DNA of 64,000 bases from Streptosporangium subroseum (lineage in GTDB: Bacteria; Actinomycetota; Actinomycetes; Streptosporangiales; Streptosporangiaceae). Shown one piece after another: positions 1-7,271 of this stretch. The notes under the pieces were generated by a model. It worked only from the letters and a program-made list of their open reading frames with translations, was not told where the DNA came from and ran no database searches. Positions within the stretch are counted from its first letter, which is position 1, and each line of letters starts with the position of its first letter. A program made the translations under genes and the position numbers. Location of the stretch: assembly GCF_900188345.1 (NCBI RefSeq), contig NZ_FZOD01000025.1, forward strand, positions 44,634-108,633, read 5' to 3'.

Positions 1-588
1 ACCGACCAGCTCGGTCAGGCGCGGGTCGTCGAGGTCTGCTCCCGCGAAAGCGCGCAGGTGGGCGACCCGGGAGCGGGCGACATGCTCCCAGTCCCGATGG
101 AACTCGCGCGCGGCAGGGTTCAGGAAGGCCAGCCGGAGCAGGTTCTCCATGGATCCCAGGTCGCTGTGGAGGGCGACGCTCAGCGGGTTCATGGCCAGTA
201 TGTCCATCCAACGACTGATCACCATCGCCGGGGTGTGCGACCAGCCGTGCATCAGCCGGATCAGGTCCGGATTCACCTGCTCCGGCCAGATGGTCGTTCC
301 GCGCTGCCGCGACCCGGGGTGGGCGAGTTCGTACAGGTGCGTCGTGGCGTCGGGGCCGAGATCCAGCGCCCGCACCAGGGCGTCGACCACCCGATCGGAC
401 GGATGGCGTTCGCGTCCCTGTTCCAGGCGGATGTAGTAGTCGACGCTGACCCCGGCCAGCCTCGCCACCTCTTCCCGGCGTAGTCCCGGGGTCCGGCAGT
501 GACCGGAGCGCAGCAGCCCCACCTGTTCGGGGGTGGTGACCTGACGCCGAGCGCGCAGGAACTCACCGAGGAGATTATGGCCGTCCAT
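1..588 (-). CDS. XRE/MmyB-type transcriptional regulator (3' end cut off)
   Basis: The frame opens with ATG at 588 and is still open at base 1, so only 196 codons are present; MmyB-type regulators are usually about 270-290 residues. Residues about 5-70 form a helix-turn-helix, with LRREEVARLAGVSVDYY at 36-52. The rest, including the HGWSHTPAMVISRW stretch, fits the MmyB-like ligand-binding domain. Members are usually local regulators of a neighbouring oxidoreductase, and an oxidoreductase relic lies divergently at 690-782. The ligand is unknown. The family call is firm; the regulatory target is inference. Confidence 0.85.
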   Translation of the reverse strand, partial: MDGHNLLGEFLRARRQVTTPEQVGLLRSGHCRTPGLRREEVARLAGVSVDYYIRLEQGRERHPSDRVVDALVRALDLGPDATTHLYELAHPGSRQRGTTIWPEQVNPDLIRLMHGWSHTPAMVISRWMDILAMNPLSVALHSDLGSMENLLRLAFLNPAAREFHRDWEHVARSRVAHLRAFAGADLDDPRLTELVG

Positions 589-689
589 TTCGTCACGGTA
601 TGTCACTAATTGATTAACGAGGTGGACGCGCCAACACCAGGAACGGCCGTCCTAGTCACCGAACCCGGCCGAGCCCGCTCTCCCCGGCA

Positions 690-782
690 TCGCCGCGCGC
701 TTCCCCCTCGACGAGGTGGCCGCGGCGCTGACCCCTCGCCGAATCCCGCACGCTCAACGGCAAAGTGATCCCGTTGCCGTGA
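690..782 (+). pseudogene. C-terminal relic of an NAD(P)-dependent MDR oxidoreductase
   Basis: One frame reads ARFPLDEVAAALTP and, after a one-base shift, another reads LAESRTLNGKVIPLP followed by TGA at 780-782. Together these match the usual carboxyl end of quinone-oxidoreductase/zinc-less alcohol dehydrogenases (FPLDE...AAE...ESR...GKVVL.P). No upstream catalytic or Rossmann part is present, so this is a decayed gene end. It sits head-to-head with the MmyB-type regulator, a common pairing. Confidence is moderate because only about 30 codons remain. Confidence 0.5.
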
Positions 783-794
783 ACTCCGGGCTCT

Positions 795-1979
795 TCAGGA
801 GCTGTGATCCGTGAAGGGACCGTTGGCGGTGAAGGCGAGCTTGGCGAAGCGCTCGCCGATGCGGCGGTGGGTGGCGGCGTCGGGGTGAAGTTCGTCTGGC
901 AGCGGCAGCTCGGCGGAGTCAGCCTCACCGTAGAGGTCGCGGCCGTCGAGATAGTGCAGGTTCGGGTCCTCGGCCGCCCGTTGCTCCACGATCCGGGCCA
1001 GCTCGTCCCGGATGACGCCCAGGGTCAGTTTCCCGCTCGCGCGCTCCGCCGGGTCGCCCATGGCCCGGAACCGCAGTCGACCGGTGCCGAAGTCGGTGAA
1101 GTCCGGGGCGCTGGGGCCGGGTGTGTCTTCGTGGATGGGACAGTAGATGGGCGAGGCGACCAGCAGCGGCGTGGTGGGGTGGCCTTCTCGGATGGTGTCA
1201 AGGAAGCCGTGGACGGCCGGGGCGAAAGCGCGCAGGCGCATCAGGTCGGTGTTGACCAGGTTGATGCCGATCTTGAGGCTGATCAGGTCGGCGGGGGTGT
1301 CGCGCAGGGCGCGGGCGGTGAACGGGTCGAGCAGGGCGCTGCCGCTCAGGCCCAGGTTGATCAGTTCCACGCCGCCGAGGGAGGCGGCGAGTGCGGGCCA
1401 GGTGGTGGTGGGGCTTGCGGCGTCGGAGCCCTGGCTGATCGAACTGCCGTGGTGCAGCCACACCTTGCGGCCCCGGTCCGGTGCGGGCTCGATGGGGGCG
1501 TCGGCGCGCAGGGCGATGAGTTCGGTGGTCTCGTCGTGCGGCAGCCAGATCTCGACGTCCTTCACCCGGTCGGGCAGGCCGGTGAAGCGGAGGGTGCCGG
1601 CCGGGCCGGGCCGGTGCTCGGCGGTCCCGGTGGTCATGTCGATGGTCAGGGTGTTTCCACCGGTCACGGTCGCCTGGCCGGCCAGGCGACCGTCGACGAG
1701 CAGGTCGTACACGCCGTCCGGGCGGGGCGGGGCACCGACGTAGACCCGTTTGGTGGGCAGCGTGTCCAGTTCGACGATGGTGGCCCGGGTGCGGAAGACC
1801 AGTCGTACACCGGAGGGCTGGGCCTCCGCCATGGCGAGTTGTCCGTCGGCGCACTGAGCGCGGGCACGGGCGGGCAGCCGGTGCGGCAGCACACCGTGTG
1901 CGGTCTCCTGCAGGTCGAGGGCGCCGTGCAGGAGGTCCGCGATGACGGGCGCGGTGATCCAGTCGGGCTTGGTGTGCAT
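795..1979 (-). CDS. SGNH/GDSL-family hydrolase (esterase-like)
   Basis: A 394-residue protein from ATG at 1979, chosen over an in-frame upstream extension because AGGATGAG precedes it. The N-terminal ~165 residues look like a beta-rich domain. The SGNH hydrolase core follows: block I HHGSSISQGS at about 176-185 with the nucleophile serine (GSS replacing GDS), a LINLGLSGSALL block II near 210, GINLVN near 240, and the catalytic Asp/His block DELHPD near 362-367. No signal peptide is visible, so it is probably cytoplasmic. The substrate is unknown; the family is an acyl or carbohydrate esterase. It lies 92 bp downstream of the TetR gene on the same strand, so the two may share a transcript. Confidence 0.8.
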   Translation of the reverse strand: MHTKPDWITAPVIADLLHGALDLQETAHGVLPHRLPARARAQCADGQLAMAEAQPSGVRLVFRTRATIVELDTLPTKRVYVGAPPRPDGVYDLLVDGRLAGQATVTGGNTLTIDMTTGTAEHRPGPAGTLRFTGLPDRVKDVEIWLPHDETTELIALRADAPIEPAPDRGRKVWLHHGSSISQGSDAASPTTTWPALAASLGGVELINLGLSGSALLDPFTARALRDTPADLISLKIGINLVNTDLMRLRAFAPAVHGFLDTIREGHPTTPLLVASPIYCPIHEDTPGPSAPDFTDFGTGRLRFRAMGDPAERASGKLTLGVIRDELARIVEQRAAEDPNLHYLDGRDLYGEADSAELPLPDELHPDAATHRRIGERFAKLAFTANGPFTDHSS

Positions 1980-2071
1980 GATCTCATCCTGTTGATCGAG
2001 GTTTTCGGGTTGTTCGGATTCGCCGAGGCGCCGCACGGTCGGCGGCGTCCGGCCGGTGTGGGGGTCCCGGG

Positions 2072-2641
2072 TCAGGGCGCGGGCCAGTTCCGCAGCAGGG
2101 CGTCGAGGGCGTCCAGGACCCGTGACCAGGTTTCCTGCGTGTCGGGGGCGCTGTGGCTGAACCCTCCCCCCATCTCCAGACTGACGTAGCCGTGGAAGAC
2201 GCTGCCCAGCAGTCGGACCGCGTGCGTCTGGTCCGGTTCCGTCAGGTCGTAGCCGCGCAGGATCGCCCGCGTCATCTGTGCGTGTCTGCCGCCGGCGCTG
2301 GCGGCCGCCGCCTCCGGAGTCAGCCTCAGCTGGGCTGCGGCGTAGCGGCCGGGATGCTCCCGGGCGTAGTCGCGGTAGACGTTGGCGAAGGCGGCCAGAG
2401 CGTCCTTGCCGGCCCGCCCGGCCAGGGCGGCGGCGACCCGGTCGGCGAGTTCCTCCAGGGCGAACAGGGCGATCTTGGTCTTGAGGTCCTGGGAGTTCTT
2501 CAGGTGCGAGTACAGACTCGCGACCTTCACATCGAACCGCCTGGCGAGCACCGAGACGGTCACCTGGTCGAAGCCGACCTCGTCGGCCAGCTCCGCCCCG
2601 GCCCGGGTCAGGCGTTCCGCGGTCAGTCCTACGCGTGCCAT
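2072..2641 (-). CDS. TetR/AcrR family regulator
   Basis: A 189-residue protein with a TetR N-terminal HTH (residues about 7-50: ELADEVGFDQVTVSVLARR, then VKVASLYSHLKN). The carboxyl half contains the HPGRYAAAQLRL and FHGYVSLEMGGGF stretches of the WHG-type TetR C-terminal domain. ATG at 2641 is directly preceded by GGGGAGGTC. The upstream region carries a palindrome (2678-2717) that is a good autoregulatory operator. The SGNH hydrolase downstream is the likely controlled gene. Confidence 0.88.
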   Translation of the reverse strand: MARVGLTAERLTRAGAELADEVGFDQVTVSVLARRFDVKVASLYSHLKNSQDLKTKIALFALEELADRVAAALAGRAGKDALAAFANVYRDYAREHPGRYAAAQLRLTPEAAAASAGGRHAQMTRAILRGYDLTEPDQTHAVRLLGSVFHGYVSLEMGGGFSHSAPDTQETWSRVLDALDALLRNWPAP

Positions 2642-2677
2642 GACCTCCCCCTCATTCGGCAGACTCGATTATGTATT

Positions 2678-2717
2678 TTCCTAATACCTTTAGGTAAACT
2701 AGCACAATATTTAGGAA
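2678..2717. promoter_or_regulatory. Candidate TetR operator
   Basis: An inner palindrome TACCT-TT-AGGTA lies at 2685-2696. An outer inverted pair TTCCTAA (2678-2684) and TTAGGAA (2711-2717) brackets it. The site is 37 bp in front of the TetR start in an AT-rich stretch unlike its surroundings, as expected for an autoregulatory operator/promoter. Binding is inferred, not shown. Confidence 0.5.
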
Positions 2718-2718
2718 G

Positions 2719-2850
2719 TTGCCGACCGAGCAAGAGATCTGGGCCGCGTTCGCGAACCGCACCAAGGGCGGGGCGAAGCGCCTGCCCGTCCCGCGTGACC
2801 TGGCCGATCGGCCCTGGGACGACCTGGGCCACCTCGGCTGCGAGATCCCC
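2719..2850 (+). pseudogene. N-terminal relic of an FBP-type treble-clef zinc-finger protein
   Basis: About 45 codons beginning PTEQEIWAAFANRTKG and continuing KRLPVPRDLADRPWDDLG match the amino end of the actinobacterial FBP domain family (elongation-factor-G-binding/treble-clef proteins of about 165 residues). After GCEIPG the similarity ends and the zinc-binding cysteines never appear. The gene is therefore truncated where unrelated DNA leading to the next gene begins. TetR next to FBP is a common pairing, so the regulator may have lost its partner. Confidence 0.55.
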
Positions 2851-3005
2851 GGGCGCTCCTGGGTGCGCGGTAAGACCCTCACCCTCGATTGGGTGGAGGC
2901 GCCGTTATGTCACGGTGTGCTGGCAAAACGACGCTCATGGCCAACCTGCACCGTGGGCCAGCCGTCTCACCACCGCCCCATCTCTTCCAGCTTGAGGATT
3001 CAAAG

Positions 3006-3482
3006 GTGCGTGTTCTCCCCCTGGCCCTGTCGGCTGCCGCTCTGGCCGTGGTGCTCGTCCCCGTTGTGCCGGCGCAGGCCGCCGCGCTTCCGGCGATCCA
3101 GCTCGTGAAGGTCTACTACGACTCGCCCGGGTCACCGGACAACGGCGCGAACAGCAGCCTGAACGGCGAGTACGCGCAGATCAAGAACACCACCCGGAAA
3201 GCGGTCAGCCTCAAGGGCTGGACCCTTCGCGACAAGACGTCCGCGGCGGATCACGTCTACACGTTCGGCGCGTTCACCCTCGGCGCGGGGAAGACGGTCA
3301 CCGTGCGGACCGGCAAGGGTACGGACACCTCCGCCATCCGCTACTGGGGCAGGAGCGGGGGGACGTTCGCGTACATCTGGAACCAGACCGCGGACACGGC
3401 GTACGTGAGGAACGCGTCCGGCAAGCTCATCGACTCCTGCTCGTACAACAGCTCCCGGGTCGCCTACAAGAGCTGCCTGTAG
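3006..3482 (+). CDS. Secreted lamin-tail-domain (LTD) protein
   Basis: GTG at 3006 with GAGG about 10 bases upstream gives a 158-residue protein; an in-frame upstream extension to 2889 lacks the signal-peptide start. VRVLPLALSAAALAVVLVPVVP is a classic signal peptide ending near AQAAA. The mature part has the lamin-tail fold signatures EYAQIKNTTRKAVSLKGWTL, DHVYTFGAFTLGAGKTVTV, an IWNQTADTAYV strand, and a carboxyl CSYN...SCL pair that may form a disulfide. LTDs are adhesive beta-sandwich domains in extracellular proteins; here the domain stands alone. The exact role is unknown. A strong terminator-like hairpin lies downstream. Confidence 0.8.
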   Translation: MRVLPLALSAAALAVVLVPVVPAQAAALPAIQLVKVYYDSPGSPDNGANSSLNGEYAQIKNTTRKAVSLKGWTLRDKTSAADHVYTFGAFTLGAGKTVTVRTGKGTDTSAIRYWGRSGGTFAYIWNQTADTAYVRNASGKLIDSCSYNSSRVAYKSCL

Positions 3483-3611
3483 CCCCGCGCCAATCGGAAC
3501 ACACCAACTGCCCGTTTTGGCGCACTTGTCAACCTTTATGCACTGTGTGGCGTCTCACGTTTGCGGTGTCCGGTCTCGGTGAGAGGGACCGGGCCCCGTA
3601 ATGGCGCGATA

Positions 3612-3639
3612 GGCCCCCGCCTCTTCCCCGGCGGGGGCC
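3612..3639 (+). terminator. Hairpin terminator after the LTD gene
   Basis: Perfect 10-bp arms GGCCCCCGCC and GGCGGGGGCC are separated by TCTTCCCC, and TCGCCGTTTCTTCC follows. It is about 130 bp downstream of the LTD stop. The U-tract is weak, as usual in high-GC actinomycetes. Confidence 0.6.
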
Positions 3640-3712
3640 TCGCCGTTTCTTCCGTCAGGCCCCGGCCGCCATCTCTGCGCGGTGTTCGACGTGACCTCGA
3701 GGTTGGTGGCCA

Positions 3713-3780
3713 TGGCCCCGGGAGACGTTACGTCTCCCTTGAGTGCGTCCCCCGGAGATCGATGATCTGTCCCGGGGCCA
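3713..3780. other. Nested inverted repeats (structured element)
   Basis: The outer arms TGGCCCCGGGA (3713-3723) and TCCCGGGGCCA (3770-3780) are perfect over 11 bp. Inside lie GGGAGACGT-T-ACGTCTCCC (3720-3738, partly competing with the outer arm) and AGATC-GAT-GATCT (3756-3768). It ends 8 bp short of the stop codon of the minus-strand gene at 3788. It may be that operon's terminator or a small structured RNA or recombination site. No known family was recognised. Confidence 0.45.
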
Positions 3781-3787
3781 CGGCGTT

Positions 3788-4060
3788 TTACCTGGCAGAC
3801 CTCAGCGGCAGGTCACACGGAAGCGACCATGACGCGGGCAGGGAAGGGGAAGCCTGCCAGAGCTCCAGTTCGACTTCTTGCATGCGGTCGCACAGCTCGG
3901 CGACTGTGGGGGCCTCGATGATCCGGACCTGCTGAGGGTCGCGGCATTCCCAGGCGGTGAAACAGCGCCGCCACTGTCTCCACATCACCAACCATCCGTA
4001 CGCGCCGGCCTGTACCTGGGCGGCGGCTTCGATCTTCGCGGCGTCATACTCGGAGCGCAT
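3788..4060 (-). CDS. Small hypothetical protein of the HTH-DUF5753 cluster
   Basis: A 90-residue ORF with no family I recognise. It is rich in Trp and charged residues (YGWLVMWRQWRRCFTAWE) and ends in a proline/serine tail. It begins inside the 3' end of the upstream gene (17-bp overlap), so the two are probably translationally coupled. A position behind a HTH-DUF5753 gene suggests a partner in a Scr1-type regulator/effector cluster, but this is inference. Confidence 0.5.
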   Translation of the reverse strand: MRSEYDAAKIEAAAQVQAGAYGWLVMWRQWRRCFTAWECRDPQQVRIIEAPTVAELCDRMQEVELELWQASPSLPASWSLPCDLPLRSAR

Positions 4061-4418
4061 GCCGGGCCACGACGAGGTCCGCGGGTGACCGGCTGTGGGG
4101 CAGCTCGGTCAATTCGGCCAAAGGGCGGGACTGCACGACTTCGTGGTGGATCGCGAGCCTGGCGGCGGCCCTCGCCGGACTCCTGGCGTAGGTGCGCAGC
4201 AGGCCGCCGCCGCGACTGGGTTCCGGGCTGATCCACCAGATGAACCGGCCGTTCGTGTGGGCCACGAGCCCGTAGTACACGGAGACCAGCGCCTGGCCCT
4301 GGATGACCTCGTGCACGTCCGCCGGGATGTTCCGCAGGGCCAGCTCACCCTGCAGCGCTTCGGCGACTCGAATGATCTCGTCTCGGGAGGGACCGTTATG
4401 GAAAAAGTGGGGGGGCAC
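4044..4418 (-). CDS. Hypothetical protein with probable leaderless mRNA
   Basis: A 124-residue ORF of unknown family, beginning GTG at 4418 with no ribosome binding site. A promoter-like pair (-35 TTGAGA, 18-bp spacer, -10 TAGCGT) ends only 7 bases before the GTG, which fits a leaderless transcript. The protein has an alpha/beta look (DEIIRVAEALQGELALRN, then YYGLVAHTNGRFIWWI) and an Arg/Ala-rich helix. It sits between the DUF5753 regulator and a 90-residue protein on the same strand. Confidence 0.55.
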   Translation of the reverse strand: MPPHFFHNGPSRDEIIRVAEALQGELALRNIPADVHEVIQGQALVSVYYGLVAHTNGRFIWWISPEPSRGGGLLRTYARSPARAAARLAIHHEVVQSRPLAELTELPHSRSPADLVVARHALRV

Positions 4419-4425
4419 ACAAATT

Positions 4426-4476
4426 ACGCTAAATACCAGATAACGCCCCTCTCAACAGTGTTGCGTCATGTTGCGT
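4426..4476 (-). promoter_or_regulatory. Promoter with phased TTGCG repeats before the 124-residue gene
   Basis: On the minus strand, -35 TTGAGA (4455-4450) and -10 TAGCGT (4431-4426) are 18 bp apart. Directly upstream of the -35, read on the plus strand, TGTTGCG occurs at 4459-4465 and again at 4469-4475, exactly 10 bp apart. The second copy overlaps the end of the DUF5753 coding region. Position next to the -35 suggests an activator site. The same motif precedes the regulator gene itself. Confidence 0.5.
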
Positions 4477-5320
4477 GGAATTTGTTGGCAGCGGTTTCCA
4501 GCAGATTACGAGCATCTTCGCCGTATACGGCGGCACCGCTCAACGTCTCGAACGCCTTTTCATACACGGCGATGTCGCTGGGCGCCTTGTGCTGGATCTG
4601 ACCGGGTACGGTGTCGACGCGGACGCGGTCGTCGTCGTAGATCCAGAAGTTCTCCGGCGGCATGATCAGCGGCCGCGAGGCCGAGGGGACGATGCCGAAG
4701 CTGACATTGGCGACACCGGACGTCAGCTCGGCGAGCCGGCCCAGCTGGACGGTCATCGGCCCCGGCTCGACCACCGGGGTGCGGAGGGCCTGCTCGCCGA
4801 TGATGAACGCGAACCGCTTGCCACCGCTCCGCAGGATCTCCTGCTGCTTCAGCCGGGCGGTCACCGCGGCGTCGATGTCGTCGGGGATACCCCGGAAGTC
4901 GATGATGGCCCGCAGGTGCGCGCGCACGTAGTCCGGCGTCTGGATCAGGCCGGGGACGGCCGAGTGCTGCCAGACGCGGAACTGACGGGTCTTCTCGTAC
5001 AGCGGCAGGAACGACGACTGCACGTGGCGGAGTCCGGTCTCCTCCAGCCGACGCCACTCGGTGTACATGGCCTCGATGTTCTGTGCGGCCGCGATGAGAT
5101 CAACCACCTGCTCCTCGGCCTCGCACGCCCCGCACCACATCTTGATGTCTGCCTGGTTCGGCATCTGGACGGCATTCTCGATCTTGGAAATCTTCGTGTG
5201 GTCCATACCGGTCTTGCTGGCCAGCGCTCGGCCGGTCAGGCCGGCGTCGGCGCGGATCGCACGTAGCCGTGCGGCGAGGATGCCTTTGGCCTCGTTGATT
5301 CGGGCTGTGGAGGTCGCCAT
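4466..5320 (-). CDS. HTH-DUF5753 (Scr1/WhiJ-type) regulator
   Basis: A 284-residue protein with a xenobiotic-response-element HTH at residues about 10-70 (RAIRADAGLTGRALASKTG, then HTKISKIENAVQMP). A DUF5753 C-terminal domain follows (FLPLYEKTRQFRVWQHSAVP, IQTPDYVRAHLRAI and ENFWIYDD elements). ATG at 5320 is preceded by GAGGTGATGGCAG. Such proteins act with small neighbours in actinobacterial regulator or antitoxin-like pairs. Two 10-bp-phased TTGC(G) repeat groups, one behind and one in front of this gene, are plausible binding sites. Confidence 0.88.
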   Translation of the reverse strand: MATSTARINEAKGILAARLRAIRADAGLTGRALASKTGMDHTKISKIENAVQMPNQADIKMWCGACEAEEQVVDLIAAAQNIEAMYTEWRRLEETGLRHVQSSFLPLYEKTRQFRVWQHSAVPGLIQTPDYVRAHLRAIIDFRGIPDDIDAAVTARLKQQEILRSGGKRFAFIIGEQALRTPVVEPGPMTVQLGRLAELTSGVANVSFGIVPSASRPLIMPPENFWIYDDDRVRVDTVPGQIQHKAPSDIAVYEKAFETLSGAAVYGEDARNLLETAANKFHAT

Positions 5321-5376
5321 CTGCCATCACCTCGTCATCGGCAGGTCAATATCTTTTGATGACGGTACGCCAGCCT

Positions 5377-5412
5377 TTGCCCCCAATTGCATAATGTTGC
5401 GAATCATTGCGA
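5377..5412. promoter_or_regulatory. Four TTGC units at 10-bp spacing before the DUF5753 gene
   Basis: TTGC occurs at 5377, 5387, 5397 and 5407, exactly one helical turn apart; the last two are TTGCG. The group lies 57-92 bp upstream of the regulator's start and between the divergently read 5' region and the end of the ABC operon. It matches the pair at 4461/4471. Probable binding sites for the DUF5753 regulator. Confidence 0.5.
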
Positions 5413-5424
5413 GGATCTATCTTT

Positions 5425-6246
5425 TCAGCCGGCGGGATCTCCCCGGCTCAGCTCGTGGGCGAGCTGCTCCAGCTCGGCTCCACCCGCCATCAGCGAGGTC
5501 AGCTCCTCGCGGGTGATGTCCGCCTTGCCGTACTCACCGAGGCTGGCACCCCGGTTGAGCAGCAGGAACCGGTCACCGATCGGGTAGGCGTGGTGCGGGT
5601 TGTGGGTGATGAAGACGACGCCCAGGCCCCGGTCACGGGCCTGGGCGATGTAACGCAGGACGACTCCGGCCTGCTTGACGCCCAGGGCGGAGGTGGGCTC
5701 GTCCAGGATGAGCACGCGAGCGCCGAAATGGACCGCGCGGGCGATGGCCACCGACTGGCGCTCACCGCCGGACAGGGTGCCCACGGGCTGGTCGACGTCG
5801 CGGATGTCGATGCCCATGGAGCGGAGCTCCTCGCGGACCACGTGTTTGGCCCTGGCCACGTCGAAGCGGCGGAACGGACCCCAGCCGAGCCTCGGCTCGG
5901 AGCCGAGGAAGAAGTTCCGCCAGACCGACATCAGCGGGATCATCGCCAGATCCTGGTAGAGGGTGGCGATGCCCCGGTCGAGGGCGTCCCGGGGGCTGGT
6001 GAAGGCGGCGGGGACGCCGTCCACGAGATACTCACCGGAGTCGGGGGCGTGCATGCCCGAGAGGATCTTGATCAGCGTGGACTTGCCCGCTCCGTTGTCG
6101 CCGAGAACGCAGGTCACCTCCCCGGCGCACACCCGCATCGAGACGTCCCTCAGCGCAATCACACCGCCGAACGTCTTTCCCGCGGCACGGACCTCCAGCA
6201 GGGCGGAGGCGGCGCCCGCCGGGGTCTTCTCATCGATCGCGGTCAA
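5425..6246 (-). CDS. Sugar ABC transporter ATP-binding protein (FrcA-like)
   Basis: A single ATPase domain of 273 residues, like FrcA and unlike the double-domain RbsA/XylG type. It shows Walker A GDNGAGKST near 48-56, the Q-loop TLYQDLAMIP, signature LSGGERQ, Walker B VLILDEP and the switch histidine in FITHN. It starts with TTG at 6246 behind GGAGGTGAG and overlaps the permease stop by 4 bases (TTGA), so translation is coupled. It energises the permease encoded upstream. The substrate is unknown but of the ribose/fructose/xylose/inositol class. Confidence 0.88.
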   Translation of the reverse strand: MTAIDEKTPAGAASALLEVRAAGKTFGGVIALRDVSMRVCAGEVTCVLGDNGAGKSTLIKILSGMHAPDSGEYLVDGVPAAFTSPRDALDRGIATLYQDLAMIPLMSVWRNFFLGSEPRLGWGPFRRFDVARAKHVVREELRSMGIDIRDVDQPVGTLSGGERQSVAIARAVHFGARVLILDEPTSALGVKQAGVVLRYIAQARDRGLGVVFITHNPHHAYPIGDRFLLLNRGASLGEYGKADITREELTSLMAGGAELEQLAHELSRGDPAG

Positions 6247-7271
6247 TGTCTCACCTCCTCCGCGTAGCGGCGGACGAACCGGTTGGCGAGGGTGGCCAGC
6301 AGCAGCATCGCGCCCAGGAAGAACTTGAACCAGTCGGCGTCCCAGCCGGCGAAGACGATGCCCTTGTCCGCCATGCCGAAGATCACGGCGCCGAGGGCCG
6401 CCCCGATCGCGGAGCCGTACCCGCCGGTCAGCAGGCAGCCGCCGATCACCGCCGCGATGATGTAGATGAACTCCTGGCCGATGCCGGAGTTGGCCTGCAC
6501 CGAGGTGAAGCGCAGCGCCATGATCGAGCCGACCAGCCAGGCGGCCACGGCGGTGGTCATGAACAGTGCGATCTTCGTCCGTTCGGCGGGAACCCCGACG
6601 GCGCGGGCCGCCTGGTCGTCGCCGCCCACCGCGAAGATCCAGTTTCCGGCCCTGGTCCGGGTGAGCACCCAGGTGGCCAGGGCGGTGACGCCTATCCACC
6701 ACAGGATGGCCACCCGGAAGTCGGTCCCGCCGACCGGGATCGTCCCGGCGAGCAGGGCCCGCGCCTCCTCGTACCCCTCGGCCTTGCGCAGACCGCTGAC
6801 CTGCACGGTCCCGGTGAGAGCCTTGGTGACGCCCAGGTTGACGCCCTGGAGCATCAGGAACGTGCCGAGCGTGACGATGAAGCTCGGCAGCTTGGTGCGG
6901 ACCACGATCAGCCCGTTCACGAACCCGATCAGCAGGGCGACGACGAGGGCGACGAGCATCGCCGCCCAGATCGGAAGGCCGTACCGGGTGGCGAGGATGA
7001 CCATGATGAGGCCGGTGGTGCCGGTGAGCACCCCGGCCGACAGGTCGAACTCCCCGCCGATCATCAGCAGCGCGATCGCCACCGCCATGATCCCGAGTGT
7101 GGAGGCCGGGTCCAGCCAGTTGGCCACGCCCTCGATCGAACGGAACGTGGCCGACTGGCTCGCGAAGAACCCGAAGACCGCGACCGCGCCGACCACCGCG
7201 CCGAGCTCCGGCCGGATCAGCAGCCGCCGGGCCACCCCGGTCCGGACGAGCCGCTCGTCCGCCACCGTCAC
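6243..7271 (-). CDS. Sugar ABC transporter permease (FrcC/RbsC-like)
   Basis: A 342-residue inner-membrane protein with about 9-10 hydrophobic segments, from LGAVVGAVAVFGFFAS to FKFFLGAMLLLATLANR. Family signatures include GGEFDLSAGV, VTLGTFLMLQGVNLG and GGCLLTGGYGSAIGAALGA, typical of BPD_transp_2 permeases. The start is GTG at 7271 and forms a 4-base GTGA overlap with the binding-protein stop. It is the middle gene of the binding protein-permease-ATPase operon and probably works as a homodimer. Confidence 0.88.
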   Translation of the reverse strand: MTVADERLVRTGVARRLLIRPELGAVVGAVAVFGFFASQSATFRSIEGVANWLDPASTLGIMAVAIALLMIGGEFDLSAGVLTGTTGLIMVILATRYGLPIWAAMLVALVVALLIGFVNGLIVVRTKLPSFIVTLGTFLMLQGVNLGVTKALTGTVQVSGLRKAEGYEEARALLAGTIPVGGTDFRVAILWWIGVTALATWVLTRTRAGNWIFAVGGDDQAARAVGVPAERTKIALFMTTAVAAWLVGSIMALRFTSVQANSGIGQEFIYIIAAVIGGCLLTGGYGSAIGAALGAVIFGMADKGIVFAGWDADWFKFFLGAMLLLATLANRFVRRYAEEVRH

